Below, piece by piece: positions 5,181 through 13,125 of a stretch of DNA of 13,765 nt (the first letter of the stretch is position 1; each line of letters opens with the position of its first letter). The position numbers and the translations under genes are program-made. Source of the stretch: DAOTUL01 sp034437435 (lineage in GTDB: Bacteria; Chloroflexota; Anaerolineae; Aggregatilineales; Phototrophicaceae). The stretch spans positions 1 through 13,765 of the forward strand of contig CAYQJO010000107.1 of the NCBI GenBank assembly GCA_964417785.1, read 5' to 3'. The notes beneath the pieces are model-generated. The model saw nothing but the letters and a program-made list of their open reading frames with translations, had not been told where the DNA came from and made no database searches.

Positions 5181-8114
5181 TCAAGCCCGTTTCGTAAACT
5201 TCACCTTGACGCTCGCAATCTCAAACGAATCAAGGGACACGCCCACGCCGTCCGGCATGATCTCTGTTGAGGTCACATTGGACCGATTCTCCAACAAGTC
5301 AACATTGCACACCGACGCAACTTCGCCTAGCAAGGTTGAATCAAGCGAAAGAACAGATCGCGTCTTTCTACCAGCCGTTTCGCGCAACCTGAAAATAACA
5401 GCATCTTCCTGTTCGGCAACCATTATTGCTTCGATTACAATGTCGCTATTGTTGGGGACCACATGTACCGCGTCCCGCACATGGGTCGGAAGCGTTCCAG
5501 AATGGGCTGTCGTTGTTACGGCCTGCAAAGGCTGATTGAACTCTTCTGCCCAGCGGCAAAGCCTGGCATCGGAGGCGTCCGCGCAATGAGGCACTAGACG
5601 AAAACCTATTTCATGCTCACCCATCTCGGGCAAACGATCCGGTTCATAACTTGACCGGATCAAAGTCGCAGTCAACGATGCCTCATGCATGCTAAAACTA
5701 TATGTACAATCATTGATAACCGCGAGACCTGTCGCGCCATGAGCTGACTGACCGATTACATTTACCCATCGTATGGTAGGCACTTCTTGCCCGCTCTTTA
5801 TACCGCGATCGATAGCACCGAAAGGGGTTTCAAATCTATATTCACAGTTAGACATATTCAAGGGCAAGCGAAGGCGTAGCGACGGCACACCGATATGCTC
5901 GCCGCCAATCTCTCTCCAGTGAGCACGAATCTGGATATCGACCCAAGGCATGCCTGATTTAAGTGTATAAATTAAGGAGACATCTGAGTTGCCCACACTG
6001 TACTTCGCTTCGATGGATGCTTCGTGAGGGCCAATAGCCTTTTCACTCAGATCAATCAGGCGGGCAGGATAGCGGAATTGAGCCGGCTGTATTACCCACG
6101 AACTCATGCGGCCAGGTCTTTCATTGGCGAATTCCAATAATGGCTGGGTATCACACGTATCAATCAAGACTCGGCCGCTTCGCTTGTCAACAAATCGTGC
6201 GATCCCCCCACTGCGTGAATCCAGTTCTACCCGAACATCTTGATTTTCCAGTGCCCATTCCCCGGCCAATACACCGCCACGCTCGTATCGCATGTCCGCG
6301 TGGCTCAATGCGCCGTCCGGCTTGGCACGACGAACGTCCCATTCCTGAAGTGTTCCGGGTTTGGAGTGAATACCGGTTGGTTCGATGCTCATTACCGAAT
6401 AAGCCATCGCCGGGACTTCAACAGGAACAGCCAGATCAAGGAAGCCATGCCCCCAATAATCACCACTGCCTCGACGTTGCAACGGAATGGTAGCACCGTC
6501 GGGCGTGCGTGCCTGATACTCTTTTTCTGCGACATCGCCGCCTTCTACATCCCATAAGCTAAACGTAAGCACATCTCGGCGAGTATGTGGAGAAGGGTTG
6601 AAAATCACCAGCGCGCAGCCGCTGTCGCAGTCAAAGTGGCCGGCCATTGATACTCCGGCATCCCTTGTTGCCCGTCCAATTCCTGCACCGAATCCGATAG
6701 GTGTCTGAAAGGGCAAATGCGTACAATCAGAATTGCGGGAAGCAAAACTCGTGTCAATCACGGCTGCGATGGCTCGTAATGCCTGCGTGCTGACCTGCCC
6801 CGTTGCCGCTGCAATGTTCTGATACGCTGCGCAGTGATACTGCCGGGTCGCGGCCACACACGACCCGGGAAGTATATCATGAAAATGTCCAAATAGCACA
6901 TCAAGCCAAGCCCGACGCAACATCTCTTTTGGAGACGAGCGGCCAAGAAGTCTTTGATTCAACACTTCGAAACGTTCGGCTCTCAGGCACGCCATCTCTC
7001 CAAAACGATTGTTGCGTTTGATCAAACTTTGGGAGCTGTAACAGCCAGTGTATTCAAAATTCATCTCGCCTTTCAGGGTCGGCAACGTATGGCCATGTTG
7101 TTCAATCATGGAGAAGTAGGCCCGCGCAGTCGTAAGATGGAACGTAGGAAACACCGGCCAGTTGTTCATTTCTTCAAACATTCGTAAATCGCGCCGTGTC
7201 GGTCCGCCTCCATGATCTCCTATGCCATAGTTGAGTAACCAGTCTTTCAATCCCGTCTCACGCACGAACCACATGAGGCCTCGGATATTCTCGGGTCCGA
7301 TAACGTTGTTGCACCAGGCATGGTCCAGATACACAAGTACTTTGTTTTCCCCTGTCCCTTGCCACCAAAAAAGGGGGGGCTTTTCCTCTTGGCCCCCACG
7401 CAACATGTAGTACCAACGAACACCGCCTTTTGCGAGGATGTCGGGAATCGTCGCAGCATGCCCAAACGTATCTGGCTCCCATGCGATAGATACATCTTCA
7501 GCAGTCAGGCCTAAGTGCTTGTGCATGTATTGCCGGGTATACAGCAGATGGCGAACCAGGCTTTCTCCACACGGTAAATTTTTGTCACCCTCGACCCACT
7601 GACTTGCAGTTACTTCCCATCGCCCCTCTGCGACACGCCGGCGAATCTGATCGAACATTGCCGGATGGTAATTGCGGACGATCTCATAGATCGCGCCTTG
7701 GCTCTGTGAAAAATGAAATGCGGGAAACTCTTCCATTAATGCCAGCACGGTTGTGAATGTGTCGATTACCGTCGCGACGGTCTCGGCCCATCCCCATCGC
7801 CAGTTCATGTCGATATGTGCATGGCCTACACCATGCACCGTATACGACTTGGCGAGAGGGGCCAGCGGGTTGAGTATGGATTCCACGTCAGCGGTGACAT
7901 CCGTCACTGCCTGTTGATGCTTTTGAAACGCACTTTGCACATACTGCTCGGCTTCATCCACCGCAGACATCCACTCGTCCTGACGATGAAGCTCTGTGAG
8001 ATTCCGAGCAAACTGTACTTGTGAAAGAACACGCTGCCAAAGCCCACGTTGCTTCTGATCTAACTGCTCGTAGGCGACCGCAAGGCAGCGTTGTTGTGAT
8101 AAGGGTGTCGTCAT
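5181..8114 (-). CDS. GH38 alpha-mannosidase
   Basis: The enzyme belongs to glycoside hydrolase family 38, retaining zinc-dependent alpha-mannosidases. Counting from the ATG at 8114 (977 residues), the catalytic barrel has the metal motif GHAHID (His98, Asp102), the nucleophile Asp215 in WEPDTFGH, YGIGDHGGGPT with His301, and after a helical region FGHFHDILPGS (His412, Asp413). The C-terminal half is the beta-sandwich region of the family. An in-frame GTG at 8168 would add 18 residues, but the extra segment is basic and family-atypical; neither start has a strong ribosome-binding site. There is no signal peptide, in line with cytosolic bacterial GH38 enzymes. It lies downstream of sulfatase 2 in the same direction and would act on mannose-containing oligosaccharides after desulfation, which is inferred from context. 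A C7T6 homopolymer tract lies in the coding sequence at 7367-7379. Confidence 0.93.
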   Translation of the reverse strand: MTTPLSQQRCLAVAYEQLDQKQRGLWQRVLSQVQFARNLTELHRQDEWMSAVDEAEQYVQSAFQKHQQAVTDVTADVESILNPLAPLAKSYTVHGVGHAHIDMNWRWGWAETVATVIDTFTTVLALMEEFPAFHFSQSQGAIYEIVRNYHPAMFDQIRRRVAEGRWEVTASQWVEGDKNLPCGESLVRHLLYTRQYMHKHLGLTAEDVSIAWEPDTFGHAATIPDILAKGGVRWYYMLRGGQEEKPPLFWWQGTGENKVLVYLDHAWCNNVIGPENIRGLMWFVRETGLKDWLLNYGIGDHGGGPTRRDLRMFEEMNNWPVFPTFHLTTARAYFSMIEQHGHTLPTLKGEMNFEYTGCYSSQSLIKRNNRFGEMACLRAERFEVLNQRLLGRSSPKEMLRRAWLDVLFGHFHDILPGSCVAATRQYHCAAYQNIAAATGQVSTQALRAIAAVIDTSFASRNSDCTHLPFQTPIGFGAGIGRATRDAGVSMAGHFDCDSGCALVIFNPSPHTRRDVLTFSLWDVEGGDVAEKEYQARTPDGATIPLQRRGSGDYWGHGFLDLAVPVEVPAMAYSVMSIEPTGIHSKPGTLQEWDVRRAKPDGALSHADMRYERGGVLAGEWALENQDVRVELDSRSGGIARFVDKRSGRVLIDTCDTQPLLEFANERPGRMSSWVIQPAQFRYPARLIDLSEKAIGPHEASIEAKYSVGNSDVSLIYTLKSGMPWVDIQIRAHWREIGGEHIGVPSLRLRLPLNMSNCEYRFETPFGAIDRGIKSGQEVPTIRWVNVIGQSAHGATGLAVINDCTYSFSMHEASLTATLIRSSYEPDRLPEMGEHEIGFRLVPHCADASDARLCRWAEEFNQPLQAVTTTAHSGTLPTHVRDAVHVVPNNSDIVIEAIMVAEQEDAVIFRLRETAGRKTRSVLSLDSTLLGEVASVCNVDLLENRSNVTSTEIMPDGVGVSLDSFEIASVKVKFTKRA

Positions 8115-8294
8115 CCGTGGTCTTTTCAGGAATAGACGGCGAACGTTTGTCTGGGCTTGTCTGGCCACTGAGTCCGTTCTACACGCAGGGTGTCCAAAAT
8201 GCTATCTGGATCATAACTTTGTTAGCACTACTCATCATTGTTTGAGCGAGCATCTCAGCCTGGGGGGCACGGATGGCCAGGACGCGGCGACCAT

Positions 8295-9773
8295 TTAATG
8301 CTTGATATCGATGGGGCTGCATTCAAGCGTATTGCCGGGAATATACTCAAAGATGGGCCAGACGCCATCGATGCGGTCGTCCTCAGCGGGGCGATGAACG
8401 AGTTTGCCGTCGTGGACGAAGGGGCTGTTGCGGTCGGTGAGCATTGCTATAAGCGCGTCGCGTAAACGCGAATGCTCGCAAGCCACATCACTTTCTCCAG
8501 CAAGATTACGGCACTCATGAGGATCGGTTTGCATGTCAAACAGTTGCTCGGCCGGTCCTTCTGGGTACCAGCAGTATTTCCAGCGTCCGTCGGTAATGCT
8601 TACAACAGCTCTGCCTGTCTCGGGTCCGGGACCGAACTGCATGTCGGTGTACTTCCGACCGGGTTGGCGACCCTCGACGACTGCCGTCAGGTCAATGCCT
8701 TCGATATCACCGGGAATATCCCCGCCGACTTCGCTAAGGATCGTCGGCAGCAGGTCGGCAAGGTTGGCTAGCGTGTTAGTGCGTTTGCCGGCAAGTCGGC
8801 GGTTGAAACCGTCAGGGTAGTGGACCATCAGCGGCACACGCGCGGAGCAGTCGTGGTGAAATACCTTCCCAGCATTGCCGTGGTCCAGCAAATACTCGCC
8901 GTGATCGGAGACGAAGAGGATGAGTGTATTCTCGTGGCTGCGATTGCCACTGATTTCCCGCAGCGCCGCCAACACTCTCCCGATATTGTAGTCGATCTGT
9001 GTGATCATGCCGTAGTATGCCGCCCGTGCAGCGCGGATGATTTCTGGTGTGTAGCGACTGGTCACGCTTCCCCCGCGGTTCCGTCGGAAGGCCATCGGAG
9101 CATGGTCGTCATCGGCCCAGTCGCCGAATACGGGCTCGGGAATATCCTCATTCTGATACATGGAGTAATAAGGCTCTGGCGGGTCGAAAGGTGGGTGCGG
9201 CTTGGAGAATGAGCACATCAGAAAGAACGGCGCAGTCGTATCGCGTCGTTCCATAATAAACTCCATGGACTTCTGGGCGACCCAGTTGGTGTGGCTCAGG
9301 GCTTCGGGGACGGTCGAGCAGGTCGGCGTCAACTCATTCTGACCCAAGCCATGCCTCATGGGCTGGAGGTCGTAGCCGCGGGTACGCATCTCGTTGTAGT
9401 AATCGTCCGGCAGGAGGATGTCGTCGAACCCGTGCCTCGCCCGCGCCGGGCTGAAGTGCATCTTGCCCACGCCATAGGTCTGGTAGCCCAATTCGCGGAG
9501 GTACCACGGCAGGGTGTGGTTCCGTCCCATGACGTCGCTTGTCTTACCGTTTGCAGTCATGTTCATCGTCCACGACCGCTTGCCGCTCATCAGGCAGGTC
9601 CGGCTGGGTACGCATGCGGGAGAATCAGCATATGTGCGATCGAAGCAGACCCCGCGTGCGGCCAGACAGTCAAGATTGGGCGTGCGCAGGAACGGTGGCT
9701 TGTGCGGCCCGAGCGTGTCGTAGCGCTGCTGGTCGGTTAAAAAAAGAACTATATTCGGACGATTGTCAGGCAT
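8295..9773 (-). CDS. Sulfatase, formylglycine-dependent type I (sulfatase 2), no signal peptide
   Basis: This 492-residue sulfatase carries C54-V-P-S-R58 (SPACVPSRTCLMSGK), the maturation motif where Cys54 becomes formylglycine. Metal-site and active-site landmarks are LTDQQR (Asp14, Gln15), GVGKMHF (Lys104, His106), SKPHPPF (Lys191, His193), VSDHGEYLLDHG (Asp290, His291) and Lys303. The DQQRYDTLG opening and the PHPPFDPP block resemble arylsulfatase or choline-sulfatase-like members, but the substrate cannot be assigned. It is clearly a different subfamily from sulfatase 1. No signal peptide is seen. The ATG at 9773 has AGGGAG (9780-9785) six bases upstream, filling the 12-base gap after the hydrolase stop codon, so the two genes are very probably co-transcribed and translationally coupled. 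The alpha-mannosidase follows after about 180 bases. Confidence 0.93.
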   Translation of the reverse strand: MPDNRPNIVLFLTDQQRYDTLGPHKPPFLRTPNLDCLAARGVCFDRTYADSPACVPSRTCLMSGKRSWTMNMTANGKTSDVMGRNHTLPWYLRELGYQTYGVGKMHFSPARARHGFDDILLPDDYYNEMRTRGYDLQPMRHGLGQNELTPTCSTVPEALSHTNWVAQKSMEFIMERRDTTAPFFLMCSFSKPHPPFDPPEPYYSMYQNEDIPEPVFGDWADDDHAPMAFRRNRGGSVTSRYTPEIIRAARAAYYGMITQIDYNIGRVLAALREISGNRSHENTLILFVSDHGEYLLDHGNAGKVFHHDCSARVPLMVHYPDGFNRRLAGKRTNTLANLADLLPTILSEVGGDIPGDIEGIDLTAVVEGRQPGRKYTDMQFGPGPETGRAVVSITDGRWKYCWYPEGPAEQLFDMQTDPHECRNLAGESDVACEHSRLRDALIAMLTDRNSPFVHDGKLVHRPAEDDRIDGVWPIFEYIPGNTLECSPIDIKH

Positions 9774-9779
9774 AGACGG

Positions 9780-9785
9780 CTCCCT
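9780..9785 (-). promoter_or_regulatory. Coupling ribosome-binding site of sulfatase 2
   Basis: AGGGAG occupies half of the 12-base space between the TAG of the hydrolase gene and the sulfatase 2 ATG. It supports that start and translational coupling of the two genes. Confidence 0.7.
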
Positions 9786-11969
9786 CTACTTGTCATGTGT
9801 CTTGGATAACGCGGGAAGGACCCAAGTTCGCATTTCGAGCGGGCCGAATCGCAAAACATTGCTCGCGGCCTGATCCATCACGGCTTGGCCAGCGGGCCCT
9901 TGCAGCGCCACCTCTCTGGCTTGGTCCACAGCGTTGACGGCGAGTACGTGGACTTTACCTTCGTGCAGCCAACTTTGGGCGACGATCCGGTCGTCATTGC
10001 AGTCGATCTCCGGGCCAGGCCTGCCGTGGCAGACGATCGGTATCCATTCCTGCAGTTCCGCGTGAACGGTACGCAGCGATTCCAGCACCGGCGATTCGCT
10101 GAGCACCCACTGGTTGCGTCCGGTCTCAGATCCGGTGTATGTGAAACCGTCCCAATAGGCGTACCAGAAGATGCCCGACGCTCCTGATGCGATGGAAATG
10201 AACGCTTGGGCGCGGATCTGTTCGAGTGTTGGTGGCGGGAAGTTGTACTTGTCGATCGTGAAGGCCTGGAGGATCGGCCAGTACGCCACATTCCGTCCGG
10301 CAACCTGGCGGGCGCGGACAACCTGATCGCGCAACGGGCGGAGGTCAACGCCTCGGCCTGTTTTGTTTTTGTCACTGAGCAGGTATTTGTCCGGCATGTA
10401 GATGTCATAGGCCGCGAGGGTGTACTTGATGAGTTCTTTGCGGTTGACGGCCGCGCTGAAGGGACGATGCGGGTCCAGTCGTTCGATCAGATTTCGCACC
10501 GTCATGGCTATGCTCAATCCCCGGCCAGTCGGTTCGTCCACGCCGTACCACATCAGGACCGCGTCGTGCGGTCGAGCGTCGCGCATCAGTTGGCGAAACC
10601 TGTCAGGCCGGGCCGCAAAACGCCGCTCGGAACGAGTCCTTGCCGTGGGGATGACCCACATGCCCTTCTCGCGCAACCGGGCGATCCAGTCCGACTTGGG
10701 CATTTGCCACGCGTAGTGGCCCGCGTTGATACCGATGGACTCAAGATCCGAAAGCATCTGCTCGGTGGTGACCGGAGGGGCATTGGTGCCTTCTGACGTT
10801 TTGTTGATTCGGTCAATCACCAGGGGCGAGACGTGGAACATACCCAAGGGGAAGATCGCTTCCCCATTGACGTGCGCTACGCCACGATCGTCAAGGAAGA
10901 ACTCCCAGTCGGCCGGCGGGAGTACTCGCAGAGCCAGTTCGACGCTCTTCGCGCCACTGCGGACGTGGATATCGTATTCCCCAGTAGGCAGATTCTCGGC
11001 GGATTTGCTAACACGAAACTTGCCGTCAGAGTCGACCTCGACTTGCTCGATCCAGATGGGTGCGGTGTCCGTTTGTTCAGATGGTGAAAGCCGGATTTCA
11101 ACCTTTCGCTCACCTATTCTCGACGTATCACAGTGGCCCTGGACGACCACACGCTTGACAAGATCTTTTGATTGAATCTGTCCGCGGAACATCGGCTCGG
11201 CGAGAACCGCCTCAAGGGCGGGAGCGGGACGAGGCTTGATGCCTGCTTGCCAACGCACAAGGTTTTCGAGGAACCTTGCGTCGGGCCAACCATAGGGGTG
11301 GTACAGGTTGGACAAGAATACCACGCCTTTGCCGAGTTTCATGTAAGCCACCACCGGCTTGTTGTCAACGTCGACGTACAACGGTGTCATGCCACTGCCG
11401 ATTCGGGTTACCTGAGACCACGGCGGCGAAGGTGTCTCCACGCGATCCAGCAGCGGGTGTGTCGGCTGAGCAACGCGAAGAGGTGCATCGGGATTGGGGT
11501 TGAGCTTCTCGCCCTTGACTTCCCATCTCACCTGAGGGTCCAAAGCTGAGAGCCAATCTGTCTGCTGATCGTAATTCAAATCGCACAGCACCAGGGCCCC
11601 GCCAGACTCGACAAAGCTACGTAAACGGTCGGCCCCGGTGGCGAGGTCGGCTTTGCGGTCGAAATTGTGGACCGTTGAAAAGATCACTACGTCGTACCGG
11701 TCGAGTTCGTCGAGCAGTTTCTGATAATGCGTGTTGAGATAAGAATCAAAAGGCCAGCCGAGATCCTCCAGCACAGGCTGCATGTCACCGATACGTTTGC
11801 CGCGCACTGCTCTGCTCTGCAGCACGGCGACGCGGGGGGCCTGGGGCAGTTCTTCAACCTCAACGGACGTCGAGGCGGAAGAGGGCTCGGCCGCGCCGAC
11901 ACTCACAGCGATACAGACGATCGAGACGGTTGCCAAAGCCGAAAAAATCAGGCGATACATGTTCTGCAT
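9786..11969 (-). CDS. Exported ThuA-like plus TIM-barrel glycoside hydrolase-like protein
   Basis: This 727-residue protein has a signal peptide (hydrophobic residues about 6-24, likely cleavage after VGAA at 27), so it is exported. Residues about 45-245 look like a ThuA/class I glutamine-amidotransferase-like alpha/beta domain (RVAVLQSRAVRGKRI, YDVVIFSTVHNFD, FVESGGALVLCD, GKGVVFLSNLYHPYGWPD). A beta-sandwich segment follows (about 265-350), then a probable TIM barrel opening with VNGEAIFPLGMFHV (367-380). It includes MWYGVDEPTG (Glu479, a plausible acid/base) and GIFWYAYWDGFTY (599-611), and ends in a beta-rich tail. The barrel resembles clan A glycosidases, but no family can be named from sequence alone. 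ATG 11969 has AAGGA upstream. It lies 66 bases after the pseudopilin and 12 bases before sulfatase 2. Its place in the cluster suggests the extracytoplasmic step on the target glycan. Confidence 0.75.
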   Translation of the reverse strand: MQNMYRLIFSALATVSIVCIAVSVGAAEPSSASTSVEVEELPQAPRVAVLQSRAVRGKRIGDMQPVLEDLGWPFDSYLNTHYQKLLDELDRYDVVIFSTVHNFDRKADLATGADRLRSFVESGGALVLCDLNYDQQTDWLSALDPQVRWEVKGEKLNPNPDAPLRVAQPTHPLLDRVETPSPPWSQVTRIGSGMTPLYVDVDNKPVVAYMKLGKGVVFLSNLYHPYGWPDARFLENLVRWQAGIKPRPAPALEAVLAEPMFRGQIQSKDLVKRVVVQGHCDTSRIGERKVEIRLSPSEQTDTAPIWIEQVEVDSDGKFRVSKSAENLPTGEYDIHVRSGAKSVELALRVLPPADWEFFLDDRGVAHVNGEAIFPLGMFHVSPLVIDRINKTSEGTNAPPVTTEQMLSDLESIGINAGHYAWQMPKSDWIARLREKGMWVIPTARTRSERRFAARPDRFRQLMRDARPHDAVLMWYGVDEPTGRGLSIAMTVRNLIERLDPHRPFSAAVNRKELIKYTLAAYDIYMPDKYLLSDKNKTGRGVDLRPLRDQVVRARQVAGRNVAYWPILQAFTIDKYNFPPPTLEQIRAQAFISIASGASGIFWYAYWDGFTYTGSETGRNQWVLSESPVLESLRTVHAELQEWIPIVCHGRPGPEIDCNDDRIVAQSWLHEGKVHVLAVNAVDQAREVALQGPAGQAVMDQAASNVLRFGPLEMRTWVLPALSKTHDK

Positions 11970-12035
11970 GTTTTTTCCTTATGTGTTGCAAATGTAATCG
12001 GTCGCTTTAGATGTCGTATTTCGAGGTGTAAAGTT

Positions 12036-12845
12036 TCATTCAGTAAAATCCCACGGCGCTGGAATATCGGATAGGTCCCAAAACGAACTCACTTGGTCAA
12101 GGTTCAGGTCATCCTCATTAACGGTGCCGACGGAACCGTCGACCCACGCGACGTTGCCGCGCTCGCTGTGGCGAAGGGACAGAAGTGGATCAGGATTGGA
12201 AACGGCCAACTCAGGAGGGAAGACGACTCGGACCCCCTGCACGCGGTTTGCAACAGGATTGAGTCGATGATGGTAGTCCATGAAATAAATCGTCTGCGAC
12301 GGGTGGACCACGTCGCTGTCGGTCAGGAATCTGTCTTCGTATCCGGAGACTTTGAAATATGCCCAACCAATAAGTCCGTTTTCCGCATAGGTGGTTTCCC
12401 ACTCCTCCTCAATGTCGTATTCAGCGTTCGGGCAAATGAGAATCTCGGCCGGGGGCACGTCTCCGGCTTCCCCCTTCTTCCGCAGAGCCGGCATATTTGG
12501 GCCGCTTAGATAGGACCGGATCGTGTATGTCCAGATATCGTCACTACCCGGGTTACTATTACCGTCTCGCAGCAGTTTGCCGTCGTGGTCATTTGCGTAC
12601 AGTGCGGCTCCCAAATTCACGCTTCGAATATTGCTGGCACAAAGTATGTTGCGGGCACCAGCACGAGCCGCCTCCAACGCGGGCAGCAGTATCGCGATCA
12701 GCAACGCGATGATGGAAATGACCACCAAAAGCTCTATAAGCGTGAATGCTTGAGCAACCGCTCGCCGCGACACTTCAGGGCGTCGCTGCCGACACCCATC
12801 GGTAAGAAGAGTTGCGGTCGGCTTGTCATCTGAATGAATTGACAT
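12036..12845 (-). CDS. Pseudopilin-like protein with prepilin cleavage site and H-x9-DG motif
   Basis: From the ATG at 12845 the product has 269 residues. A hydrophilic leader of about 33 residues is followed by AFTLIELLVVISIIALLIA, the class III prepilin signal with cleavage before Phe34 and Glu38 at position +5. This hydrophobic helix would insert in the membrane and drive pseudopilus-type assembly after prepilin peptidase processing. Near the C-terminus RHSERGNVAWVDG fits the H-x9-DG motif (His226 to Asp236-Gly237) of the large PVC pseudopilin-like families. GAGG (12853-12856) sits 7 bases before the ATG. An in-frame start at 13094 would add 83 residues with no family likeness and would run through the spacer palindrome, so it is rejected. 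The function of these abundant proteins is unsettled; surface or type II secretion-like roles are suggested. It lies 66 bases upstream of the hydrolase gene. Confidence 0.9.
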   Translation of the reverse strand: MSIHSDDKPTATLLTDGCRQRRPEVSRRAVAQAFTLIELLVVISIIALLIAILLPALEAARAGARNILCASNIRSVNLGAALYANDHDGKLLRDGNSNPGSDDIWTYTIRSYLSGPNMPALRKKGEAGDVPPAEILICPNAEYDIEEEWETTYAENGLIGWAYFKVSGYEDRFLTDSDVVHPSQTIYFMDYHHRLNPVANRVQGVRVVFPPELAVSNPDPLLSLRHSERGNVAWVDGSVGTVNEDDLNLDQVSSFWDLSDIPAPWDFTE

Positions 12846-12852
12846 GTTATTA

Positions 12853-12861
12853 CCTCGTCCT
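12853..12861 (-). promoter_or_regulatory. Ribosome-binding site that fixes the pseudopilin start
   Basis: AGGACGAGG lies 7 bases before the ATG at 12845 and is the only strong Shine-Dalgarno match in this frame. It decides for the 269-residue form over the longer reading from 13094. Confidence 0.65.
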
Positions 12862-13003
12862 AGTCGGCTGTGTGACCAAAAAGCTCGATCACTCGTTCTC
12901 GGGCTCTGGTTCATAAAAAGTTCTGACGCATACGGCCATGCAAAAGGCAGTTGGCTGGGATGATCTCGATACTCAAATTGTGGGTCGCCATCCATATCGC
13001 TTC

Positions 13004-13069
13004 TAGGGTGGATAATCTGCCTATCACGGCTCAACGGCCAAGCCGTGATCCTACAGACTACCCACCCTA
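13004..13069. repeat. 66-bp nested palindrome in the spacer after the PEP-CTERM gene
   Basis: An inner perfect 9-bp stem (ATCACGGCT at 13023-13031, AGCCGTGAT at 13041-13049, 9-base loop) is enclosed by outer 8-bp arms TAGGGTGG (13004-13011) and CCACCCTA (13062-13069). The design resembles REP/BIME-type or MITE-like palindromic units. It lies 57 bases past the PEP-CTERM stop and could also act as a factor-dependent terminator or message stabiliser on the minus strand. TTCTTCTTTT follows it on the plus strand, where no gene needs a terminator. The rest of the spacer (12846-13125) would hold the pseudopilin promoter, but no clear -35/-10 was found. Confidence 0.6.
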
Positions 13070-13125
13070 CTTCTTCTTTTACATGTCGCTTCATGTCGCG
13101 AACGGATTCTCGCTGCGACAGACGT

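Noticed and set aside
5092..5535. A 147-codon plus-strand frame overlapping the mannosidase 3' end
   Set aside because: It is antisense to the GH38 beta-sandwich region and out of frame with the transposase relic upstream; Ser/Thr-rich with no domain.
12846..13094. An 83-residue N-terminal extension of the pseudopilin-like protein
   Set aside because: The extension shows no family likeness, runs through the nested palindrome, and a strong ribosome-binding site supports the ATG at 12845.
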